From: Bacteroidia bacterium
GTDB lineage: Bacteria > Bacteroidota > Bacteroidia > Bacteroidales > GCA-2748055
Length of the DNA: 21,011 bases
Direction: 5' to 3'
Assembly: GCA_030596245.1 (NCBI GenBank)
Contig: JAUVKN010000024.1
Coordinates: 1-21,011, forward strand
This document shows, one piece after another, positions 9,501 to 16,051 of the stretch. Positions within the stretch are counted from its first letter, which is position 1. The number at the start of each line of letters is the position of its first letter. The translations under genes were made by a program, and so were the position numbers. A model generated the notes under the pieces. That model was not told the origin of the DNA and made no database searches. It worked only from the letters and a program-made list of their open reading frames with translations.

Positions 9501-9758
9501 GTTTATGATGTGATATCGACCTATGCAGGGTTGAATCTGAAAGGAACTGTCCCGGAACTAAATCCATCCCTGCCCGGGCACTGGAAAGGGTTGGATTTCA
9601 GATTTAATTTCAGAGGAACATTTTTCAAGGTATCAGTATCTGAATCCACTCTTAAAATTTCGGGAAAAAATGCAGGAAAGGATAAAATAAAAGTACATCT
9701 TTACGGAAATGAAATTGAACTGTCACAGGATGAGCCTGTTTCAGTAGCAATAAATTAA
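6594..9758 (+). CDS. Fusion of beta-phosphoglucomutase (HAD) and GH65 disaccharide phosphorylase
   Basis: A 1054-residue two-domain enzyme. Residues about 5-250 form a beta-phosphoglucomutase-type HAD domain: FDLDGV with Asp13 and Asp15, VASSS (motif II), GKPEPD with Lys174 (motif III) and VIEDAVSG with Glu198 and Asp199 (motif IV). Residues about 258-1050 form a GH65 protein: the N-terminal beta-sandwich, then the helical barrel with HIFWDEL (608-613), MFPWQSGSDG, general acid Glu749 in GPDEFHEK, and the phosphate-site motifs HGSTLS (915-920) and GTTGEGIH (955-962). GH65 phosphorylases split trehalose, maltose, kojibiose or nigerose with phosphate to beta-glucose 1-phosphate, which beta-phosphoglucomutase converts to glucose 6-phosphate, so the fusion channels one pathway. 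The type resembles mycobacterial Rv3400/Rv3401, which are separate genes. Substrate cannot be read from sequence; trehalose is plausible from the divergent otsAB-like gene. Hydrolysis rather than phosphorolysis is possible. Confidence 0.9.
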   Translation: MAFQPKFDAVIFDLDGVITKTALVHASAWKKMFDDYMKIREERLGEPFREFTHQGDYLPYVDGKPRYKGVASFLESRGIDIPFGDPADDPEQESVCGLGNKKNIMFNKVLHEEGVEVYESSVEMLHGLKEAGVRIGVASSSKNCKPVLEKAGLLHFFETRVDGVVSAEIGLNGKPEPDIFTTACDNLGVEYHRSVVIEDAVSGVEAGRKGNFGFVLGVAREENTRELFVGGADIVVEDLGEIGLEGINEWFEKGMERDGWLLHYYDYEQGMERSREALLAVGNGYLGTRGAMEESSANKVNYPGTYITGLFNRLVSRVGDRDIENEDFVNISNWLPVTFRIDGGSWFEINPEPTFTIKSIHRTLNLKNGELHREIILEDQQGRITRVRSSRFAGMADPHRAALCYAVTPLNYDGRIDIKTELRGDHSNAGVERYNTLNQGHLSPVAEEFSDDKLKLVVKTTQSDILVAVCAGNKILNGGEQVESKTRSGRGWISQEFEVAATRDQEITLEKMVSIYTSRDPEVEDPLEEALNTLEQISSYDLELKLSAGRWRELWDRMDVTISGDREAQRLMRLHLFHMMVAASPHHAGLDSGIPPRGLHGEAYRGHIFWDELYILPLYNLHFPEVVKSVLMYRFRRLDAARAYAKEYGFEGAMFPWQSGSDGREETQIIHLNPLSGEWGDDYSSLQRHISLAIAYNVWNYYHATGDLDFMGNYGAEILLDICKFWASKSKLDESDGRYHIDRVMGPDEFHEKLPGSKVGGLTDNAYSNIMVSWMMDKAFILMDHLEPQQRERILNVLSLTKEDLDRWARIMHGLSLHISKEGVIEQFRGYFGLGELDWDHYREQYEDIHRLDRILKAEGKSPDDYKLSKQPDFLMGFYNIGASEVTRIIESLGYTLPEDYEKINFNYYIDRTSHGSTLSRLVHARLAWQTGLHDIGWGLYLDALRSDLVDIQGGTTGEGIHCGVMAGTVYDVISTYAGLNLKGTVPELNPSLPGHWKGLDFRFNFRGTFFKVSVSESTLKISGKNAGKDKIKVHLYGNEIELSQDEPVSVAIN

Positions 9759-9771
9759 AATCTTACGATAG

Positions 9772-10440
9772 ATGTTAGGAGATATTCTTCTGATCAATGA
9801 TATGCATAAGGAGGCTGCCCAGGCTATTTTCGAGCGGCTTAAGGATAGCTGTAGTAGCAAAGGTGAGCGATACCGTTGCATTGTTGGCATTTCCGGTGAG
9901 TCCGGATCAGGAAAATCGGAACTTGCCCATTCCCTGGGAAAACTGTTAAAGGAAAATAATATCAGGGTTAAGGTGATCCATACCGATAATTATTATAAAA
10001 TCCAGCCGCTTCTCAGGGAGGAGTGGCGCCGCAACAAAGGATATGATAAGATAGGCCTCGATGAATATGACTGGATCAAGATCAGGAAAACCATTCGGGA
10101 TTTCAAAGAGGAACAGGAGTGTATGATCCCATGTATTGACCTGATCCCTGAACAGGTAGATAAATTGATCACTGATTTCAGCAAGATTGATTTGCTGATT
10201 GTCGATGGACTTTATGCCATTAATGCCCCGGATATTGATCTTCGGGTTTTTATCGACCTCACCTACCACGAGACCAAGATCAACCAGATTATAAGGATGA
10301 AGGAGGCCATGAGTGACTTCCGGTTGGGAATCCTGGAAAAGGAGCACCAGGCAGTAGCAACCCTCAAGCCCATGGCAGACCTGATTGTGGATAAGTCCTA
10401 TCAGGTGGTCACCGTTGAGGAGCACATGAAGCAGGCTTAA
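9772..10440 (+). CDS. P-loop kinase of the uridine kinase/phosphoribulokinase family
   Basis: A 222-residue P-loop kinase. The Walker A motif GESGSGKS is at residues 42-49. It is followed by a strand ending IHTDNYY (Asp72), matching the uridine-kinase position that binds the acceptor sugar, a Walker-B-like strand LLIVDGLYAI, and a C-terminal region with RMKEAMSDFRLG where the lid would be. The length suits a uridine kinase (about 210 residues), but the flanking motifs are divergent and the substrate is unassigned. It begins 13 bases after the GH65 fusion and ends 9 bases before the response regulator, so it belongs to that operon. This suggests a role with a sugar released by phosphorolysis, or in making UTP for UDP-glucose; both are inference. 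No Shine-Dalgarno is evident at the chosen ATG. Confidence 0.75.
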   Translation: MLGDILLINDMHKEAAQAIFERLKDSCSSKGERYRCIVGISGESGSGKSELAHSLGKLLKENNIRVKVIHTDNYYKIQPLLREEWRRNKGYDKIGLDEYDWIKIRKTIRDFKEEQECMIPCIDLIPEQVDKLITDFSKIDLLIVDGLYAINAPDIDLRVFIDLTYHETKINQIIRMKEAMSDFRLGILEKEHQAVATLKPMADLIVDKSYQVVTVEEHMKQA

Positions 10441-10449
10441 GGAAGGATC

Positions 10450-10818
10450 ATGGAATTACCCAGGGTCTTATATGTGGATGATGAAACAATCAACCTGGAA
10501 TTGCTGAAAATTACCTACATGAATGAATTTGAGATAATCGCTGCTCAATCTGCATCGGAGGGTCTTGCACTTTTGGAGTTACATCCCGATATCCATGTGA
10601 TCATTTCCGATCTGAAGATGCCGGATATGAATGGTCTGGATTTTATTAAGGAGATAAAGAAAAGGTATGAGCAGAAAGTGTGCATATTGCTCACCGGATT
10701 CATGGTATCGGAGATTATGCTTGAGGGATTTAATAAAGAATTGATATTCAGATATATAATGAAACCGTTTAACCGGGAAGAATTGGAAGAATCAATTCTG
10801 GAAGCATTTCGCCGCTAA
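10450..10818 (+). CDS. Single-domain response regulator (CheY-like receiver)
   Basis: A 122-residue receiver domain and nothing else. The acidic pocket Asp10-Asp11, phosphoacceptor Asp54 (IISDLKMPD), Thr82 (LLTGF) and Lys105 (MKPFN) are all in place, so it should be phosphorylated. There is no DNA-binding or enzymatic output domain, so it must act by protein contact or as a phosphate shuttle. A Shine-Dalgarno-like GGAAGG precedes the ATG. It is the last gene of the GH65 operon and runs head-on into the histidine kinase gene, with 17 bases between the two stops. That kinase is its probable partner, but this rests on position only. Confidence 0.88.
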   Translation: MELPRVLYVDDETINLELLKITYMNEFEIIAAQSASEGLALLELHPDIHVIISDLKMPDMNGLDFIKEIKKRYEQKVCILLTGFMVSEIMLEGFNKELIFRYIMKPFNREELEESILEAFRR

Positions 10819-10835
10819 CCTGTACAGTACCCCGT

Positions 10836-12209
10836 TTATCGGCTGGTTGCCAGGGGCAGGATTATATCTACGACCACCTCTCCATCCTCATTTCGCACAT
10901 CAATGCTGCCATCGTGCTCATCCACGATCATGTAACTGATGGTCATCCCCAGCCCCTTTCCCTGACCCACTTTCTTGGAGGTGAAGAACGGATCGAATAC
11001 CTGCCTGATATCCTCCTCTGGTATGGCCGGACCGGTGTTGCTGATGGAGATCCTGGCCACTGGATGTTGTCCTGTTTTTTCTTCATCCACAGAAACATGG
11101 ATTCTTCCCTTCTCTCCTGGCTCTTTGCTGTTGATGGCATCAATGGCGTTATCCAGTACATTTGAAAAAACCTGTTGGAGCGGCTCCTCAGAACATAAGA
11201 CCTTTACTCCGGGTTGGATCTTTTTCGTCAGAGTGATATGATCGGAAAGTTTTGATGTAACATCAAGCAATACGGAATAAAAGATCTGATCCAGATCATG
11301 TATTTTCTTCTTCTCCTGACCCGTAGAGGCGACAAATCTGAGACTGGAAATGATACCGGTAGCCCTCTTTACTCCCTCAAAAGAAGATTCCATGATCTGA
11401 TTGATCTGTGGGACAAGTTTTTCCTGTTCCGGGGTTAACCCCTCCTCCAGCTTGAACCACTCACTTTTAAGTGTATTGAATGCATGGAGGCTTCCTGAAA
11501 TAAAATTCAATGGATTGTTGATCTCATGGGCGATTCCAGCTGTAAGGGTGCCCAGTGATGCCATTTTTTCAGCCTGGGCCAGGTCATTCTGCTGATTGCG
11601 CATGATCATCTCATACCTGAAATTCCTTGCAAATAGCAGACCGAGTGCCAAATTCACAAATAGATAGCTAACGATGGGTATAAGGTTGTAGTAGAATCTG
11701 TTCTCATGGACAATCGGAATGATTGTTTCACTGCCATTGCTAAAAAAGATCAAATAATTGTCGATTAAAAGGGCCAATAACAGATAGACAATCAGGGTAC
11801 TTATTAATGCTCTCCTTTCCCTTGCCGTATGGAGGATAAAATGGGGGATCAACGATAAGGCGATGGGGACATAGGGGAACCAAAAATAGAACTCATTATC
11901 CAACACACCACCCAGGGGGGGGAGTAAAAGAATAATAATGGGAGTCAGGGTCAGTACCAGTACTTTGGCCAGGTTGATTTTCCGTGCTCTTATTAGAAAG
12001 AGATTAATAATGCAGATCAGAATGAATGAGTGGTAACGGTATGTGACCGGGACAAGTTCCTCTTCGGAAATATGCAGTAGAATGACGATGGCACTGAATA
12101 AAACGATAAGAAAATAATTGATGAAAATAAGGGAGACGATTTCTCTGTCACTTTCAAACTTGTACCCCAGGGAGAGCTTTTCAAGTGATGGTGGTCGGAT
12201 TCTTATCAT
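10836..12209 (-). CDS. Membrane sensor histidine kinase
   Basis: A 457-residue sensor kinase. Residues about 25-195 contain roughly six hydrophobic membrane segments with short loops and no recognisable periplasmic sensor domain, so the signal is probably sensed in or at the membrane. A coiled linker (about 196-215) leads to the HisKA domain with phosphoacceptor His228 in GIAHEINNPL. The ATPase domain has the N box with Asn350 and Asn354, a G1 box reading NTGPAIP (Asn in place of the usual Asp, a known variant), FDPFFTSK as the F box and a G2 box GQGKGLGM (415-422). It has no receiver of its own and faces the stand-alone receiver gene, a likely two-component pair. Confidence 0.88.
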   Translation of the reverse strand: MIRIRPPSLEKLSLGYKFESDREIVSLIFINYFLIVLFSAIVILLHISEEELVPVTYRYHSFILICIINLFLIRARKINLAKVLVLTLTPIIILLLPPLGGVLDNEFYFWFPYVPIALSLIPHFILHTARERRALISTLIVYLLLALLIDNYLIFFSNGSETIIPIVHENRFYYNLIPIVSYLFVNLALGLLFARNFRYEMIMRNQQNDLAQAEKMASLGTLTAGIAHEINNPLNFISGSLHAFNTLKSEWFKLEEGLTPEQEKLVPQINQIMESSFEGVKRATGIISSLRFVASTGQEKKKIHDLDQIFYSVLLDVTSKLSDHITLTKKIQPGVKVLCSEEPLQQVFSNVLDNAIDAINSKEPGEKGRIHVSVDEEKTGQHPVARISISNTGPAIPEEDIRQVFDPFFTSKKVGQGKGLGMTISYMIVDEHDGSIDVRNEDGEVVVDIILPLATSR

Positions 12210-12234
12210 ATGACAAATTGTATCACACCTAGTA

Positions 12235-12263
12235 TAAATATAATATTTTAGTTATGAAACAAA
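12235..12263 (-). promoter_or_regulatory. Candidate promoter of the histidine kinase gene
   Basis: On the minus strand, TTTG (12263-12260), a 17-base spacer and TATATTTA (12242-12235) resemble the Bacteroidetes -33/-7 pair, with one mismatch in the last base of the -7 element. The implied start lies about 20 bases before the ATG at 12209. The surrounding 203-base divergent spacer is AT-rich; I see no convincing promoter for the lipoprotein gene on the other strand. Confidence 0.3.
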
Positions 12264-12412
12264 TCAACGCTATTTGGCATTTCATCAATTAGTTAATGGA
12301 AGCTGGTCAAATGAAGGACCCCATGCTCTTGATTTTTCCGACAGAATAAGAAGATGACGAGAATCGGATTTTGCAACAAAAATGTTCATGGAACCGTATA
12401 TAAGGTTGTATT

Positions 12413-13252
12413 ATGAATATAATAGTAAAAAAAATGAAAAAGCACTTGCATTTCAGGGCATTCGTATCGATATCTCTGACCGTATTACTTCTATTTGTAT
12501 TCACGTCGTGTGATAAAGAACCCGTAAATGATCGTCCTGAGCTTCCCCCCGTGGAGAGCCTGGTGATGGATTTTTCCGATTTCGATGAACAACCCGGTGA
12601 ACAGAAAAGTACGGATTCATCCTATGAGAATTTCCTCCATTCCTATCTGTCGGTGTTTTTCTGGAATGTGGCTTCAACTGTGACCTTGGCCTTACCAGTG
12701 ACTGCTTATGGGGTTGCACTTCAGCAGGATCCGGTTTACATGGGTGACAATACCTGGGAGTGGTCTTTTGTTGTTCCATTCAATAACCAGAATTATTCGG
12801 CCACACTCACTGGTTCAAGGATAAACAATGAGGAGTTCTCCATGGAGATGGTCATTGCCTTTGCATTAACTCCTGAGCTGGGTGTAAAATGGTTTGATGG
12901 GGTGGTCAGGTACGATCATACCCATGCTACCTGGAACCTTTATAAGGATGGATCATTAAAGGTATTTGAAGCCGAATGGAACAAGGACTTTGAAACTGAA
13001 GATGCAGACCTCACCTATACATACGTAGAATCTGGACAGAATGAGACCGGAAGTTACATCATGCTGGCTTACATGCCTGAAGAATTCTATGATGCAGCTT
13101 ATACTATTTCTCTGGCAGCCGGTGATACATATATTGAGTGGAATACCACCACCAGGGAAGGTCGCGTCATGGACCTGGTTAAATTTGAAGATTCCCAATG
13201 GCATTGTTGGGAAACAGAGGCCAACGGACTGATGAATAAGGTTTGTGATTAG
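12413..13252 (+). CDS. Hypothetical lipoprotein
   Basis: A 279-residue protein I do not recognise. The N-terminus is a lipoprotein signal: basic residues, a hydrophobic core and a lipobox ending VFTSC, with Cys33 lipidated if translation begins at 12413. A second ATG at 12434 (codon 8) would give a more usual signal length and is equally possible; neither has a Shine-Dalgarno. The mature part starts with an acidic proline-rich linker, then alternates short polar and aromatic segments (many Trp, Tyr, Thr) that suggest a beta-rich fold. Cys265 and Cys278 near the C-terminus could form a disulfide. It lies between a divergent histidine kinase gene and a convergent DUF5916 gene, so it is probably monocistronic. 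Confidence 0.75.
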   Translation: MNIIVKKMKKHLHFRAFVSISLTVLLLFVFTSCDKEPVNDRPELPPVESLVMDFSDFDEQPGEQKSTDSSYENFLHSYLSVFFWNVASTVTLALPVTAYGVALQQDPVYMGDNTWEWSFVVPFNNQNYSATLTGSRINNEEFSMEMVIAFALTPELGVKWFDGVVRYDHTHATWNLYKDGSLKVFEAEWNKDFETEDADLTYTYVESGQNETGSYIMLAYMPEEFYDAAYTISLAAGDTYIEWNTTTREGRVMDLVKFEDSQWHCWETEANGLMNKVCD

Positions 13253-13320
13253 AATTAGTACAGACTCTCAAAAAATACAGTACTGAATTAAATATGCTGG
13301 AGATAACAAATGAGGGTCTT

Positions 13321-15942
13321 TTACCTTCCGATCCGGTAGGATACTTTCAGCATAATTGCATTCGTGGGGTGAATATCCCACATATCGGTAAAGTCATCCC
13401 CAAAACGGAATTCACCGTATGGGTTATAACCGGAACGGGTCTGAGACCAAACCAGGTAAATGAAGGATCCAGGCCGGTATTCCCAGCGGAAGACCAGGTT
13501 GGACAGAAACTCCTTGACATTAAAATCAGGATTCCCGAATTCATAAACGAGCAATGAGGCTGATTCGTTGATGCGGTAGAGTTGATCATCTTCGAAGTAT
13601 TCAATTTCGTCGGAGGTATAACTATGGAACCGGTCTGTGAAGTTCTCAGCGATAGGATCTGTGATGTATTTGAAGTCGCTGTAATCACCTGAAGCGATAA
13701 AAGGCTGACCCCAGAACTGTACAGTAAGTTCCGGGGTGATAATCAGGTCCAACCGAAGTGACATGCTGAGGGTCTTCTGATCGATGCTTCCGAAAATATA
13801 CCGCTCTTCATTCTCAAAATGTTGCTGCGTCACATATTGCAATTGACTTTTCCTGTAGCTGAAGTTGGGGTAGAGAGAGATGCTCAGGTTGCTGATGGGT
13901 TTGTAGGTGAGATCAAGCTCAACACCATAGCTGGTTCTTGAATCTTCTCGTCCCCGGGAATAGTTAGCCTCCATCTCTGCGATCAATTTCTTTCTTGAGC
14001 TGGAGGAGATGAATCCGTTCAGGGAATAATCACCCGGAAGCCTCATCGCCGGACCACCTCGAAGGATTGAGTTGGAAGTAATGTCTGAGCCTGCCTTTCC
14101 AAAAATACCTGCATTCCAGAGGTTCATAAATTGTGCAAAGCCATTGAGATTGAGACCTATAAGCTGATGTCTTCCTCCAAAGTCCCATGCACTATATTGG
14201 CTCATATTCAGAGACATACTTCTGAAAATACTGAAGGGTTCATTGAAACGGTAGTTTAAATAGAAAATCTCAAGAATCTCATCGGAGGCATTTAAAAAAC
14301 CGATATCATTTAGTTCCAGTCCTGGTGAATTAAAGTAGAGGAAGGTCCCGAAATTCAGTCGGCCACTCTGTTTAGTAAACTGGAGGCTGCCGCCATATCC
14401 TGCCAGCGAAGTGCGGGATGAATCCAGGGTTACATAATCGGCATCGGGTCGCTGAAAAAAGTGGACAGGGGAGCGTTGTGTCCTGATAAGGGCCTCTTCT
14501 GATCCTCTCACCTGGCTCATATAGGTCGAGAGAGACAGCACGTAACTCCGGTCGGCAAAGTACTGTTGGAAATCGATTCCACCGCTTATGGCAGAAGAGT
14601 GCAGATAATCAAGGTGCTCCTCATCATTGAACCGGTTGGTAGAGGTGACCATACCTCCCACGATGGTATTCCCTTTCTGAAACTCTTTGGAAACCCGGCT
14701 GGCAAAGTAATTGGTTAGTGGTTCCACGGTTTCAAAGCGGCGGTCGCCGTTATGATCGATTTCAGCCTTCTCTCCTGAGGTAACGCTCTCCATAATTCCC
14801 ACCGAGAGGCCATCTTTTGTTTTCCCTGTAATCTTTGCTGCTCCCAAAATACTTGTGAATTGGGGTACGCTGGCATATTCACCATTGCCCAGGTCAGGGT
14901 AGTGGTGTGGCCTGCGTCCGATCCTCCGGGAATAGAACAGGTTATTCATGCTATGGACCGCCAGGTCATAATCGAAGATGTTCTTTCCTTCAATAAAGAA
15001 GGGACGTTGTTCCTCAAAGAAGGTCTCATACGCAGTCAGGTTTACCTGGGAAGGATCGGCTTCCACCTGTCCAAAATCAGGATTGACGGTCATGTCGAGG
15101 GTAAAGTTGTTGGTAAGCCCGATCTTGGCATCCAGGCCGCCGTTTATCGTACGTTCCTTCCCGTCGGCCATAAAAGGATTCTCCGGATCTTCTTCGAACC
15201 ACCTGGATCCGGCTATCCCGTAGGGAGTAATCTCTGCCTGTTTCTTTGGATCAATATTTTCCAGTCCATGCAACTCACCCATCAAATGAACAAAACCCGG
15301 TGACTCTTTTGACATGGGCTGCCAGAGGGAGGTTTCATTGTTGCGGAATATGATCCTGGCCATTTGAAATCCCCATACACCCCCGCTGCTCCTGTCAAAA
15401 CGGAGCTGACTGAAGGGGATCTTTGCTTCCATGGTCCACCCCTGGTCATCGATCCGTGCCTCCACCCACCATATGGGATTCCACGTGAGATCTTCACCCT
15501 GACCATCATTGGTCATGTAAAAATCCATCTTTGACCCAGCAGCGCTGGCCACAAACGTAAAGGCTGTTTGCAGGTCATGATAGCTGTCAAACTGGAATGC
15601 TACGAAATCACCATCCATATCATCACGGCGGGTGAGTCTTCTGACAATGCTGTCCGGTGCGGTATCAAAAGCACGGAAAGCAACATATATGTTTTCATGA
15701 TCAATTACTACTTTGAACTTTGTATCCTGACTGGCAGGGCGGTCGTCGTATGGATCATACATTTGGAAATTACCGCCCCACGGGACCTTCTCCCACGATT
15801 CGTCATTCAGTACGCCATCGATGACCGGGGGGACTTCAACTTCAGCCGTGGTGTAGATCTTTTTTGGATAAGCACTGTCCTGCCTGGAAAATGAGGGAAT
15901 AAAAAAACCACTAATAGCAACTAACAACAACAGTCTCTTCAT
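13321..15942 (-). CDS. DUF5916 outer-membrane protein with N-terminal CBM9-like domain (second copy)
   Basis: An 873-residue protein with a clear signal peptide (MKRLLLLVAISGFFIPSFS). The CBM9-like domain follows (about 30-230), with VIDGVLNDESWEKV at its start and KIPFSQLRF near its end. The remainder is DUF5916: PDFGQVEADPSQVNL, FFIEG and YSRRIGR, then many amphipathic strands expected for an outer-membrane barrel. It shares architecture and motif order with the protein at 1382-3550 but is about 150 residues longer in the C-terminal part and clearly diverged, so it is a paralogue rather than a recent duplicate. It ends SYRIGR without a terminal aromatic residue. Role unknown. It follows the COG2403 GTPase gene by 109 bases on the same strand, so an operon is possible but not shown. 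Confidence 0.8.
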   Translation of the reverse strand: MKRLLLLVAISGFFIPSFSRQDSAYPKKIYTTAEVEVPPVIDGVLNDESWEKVPWGGNFQMYDPYDDRPASQDTKFKVVIDHENIYVAFRAFDTAPDSIVRRLTRRDDMDGDFVAFQFDSYHDLQTAFTFVASAAGSKMDFYMTNDGQGEDLTWNPIWWVEARIDDQGWTMEAKIPFSQLRFDRSSGGVWGFQMARIIFRNNETSLWQPMSKESPGFVHLMGELHGLENIDPKKQAEITPYGIAGSRWFEEDPENPFMADGKERTINGGLDAKIGLTNNFTLDMTVNPDFGQVEADPSQVNLTAYETFFEEQRPFFIEGKNIFDYDLAVHSMNNLFYSRRIGRRPHHYPDLGNGEYASVPQFTSILGAAKITGKTKDGLSVGIMESVTSGEKAEIDHNGDRRFETVEPLTNYFASRVSKEFQKGNTIVGGMVTSTNRFNDEEHLDYLHSSAISGGIDFQQYFADRSYVLSLSTYMSQVRGSEEALIRTQRSPVHFFQRPDADYVTLDSSRTSLAGYGGSLQFTKQSGRLNFGTFLYFNSPGLELNDIGFLNASDEILEIFYLNYRFNEPFSIFRSMSLNMSQYSAWDFGGRHQLIGLNLNGFAQFMNLWNAGIFGKAGSDITSNSILRGGPAMRLPGDYSLNGFISSSSRKKLIAEMEANYSRGREDSRTSYGVELDLTYKPISNLSISLYPNFSYRKSQLQYVTQQHFENEERYIFGSIDQKTLSMSLRLDLIITPELTVQFWGQPFIASGDYSDFKYITDPIAENFTDRFHSYTSDEIEYFEDDQLYRINESASLLVYEFGNPDFNVKEFLSNLVFRWEYRPGSFIYLVWSQTRSGYNPYGEFRFGDDFTDMWDIHPTNAIMLKVSYRIGR

Positions 15943-16051
15943 AAAAGTATTGTTAACAGCTTAAGTGGTGACCCAATATTACTACATATAAACCTTAGAA
16001 TAAAACCAAACTAAACCTTACAGCATTAGCACCAGAAGGAGCTGAGAATGT

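Noticed and set aside
9946..10425. 159-codon open frame on the minus strand opposite the kinase gene
   Set aside because: Shadow of a clear P-loop kinase; composition is not protein-like.
12210..12412. Plus-strand promoter for the lipoprotein gene in the 203-base divergent spacer
   Set aside because: No 8-base site close to TAnnTTTG with a paired TTG was found on the plus strand.
13253..13320. AGTAC...GTACT inverted repeat in the 68-base gap between convergent genes
   Set aside because: Five-base arms with a long AT-rich loop; expected by chance.
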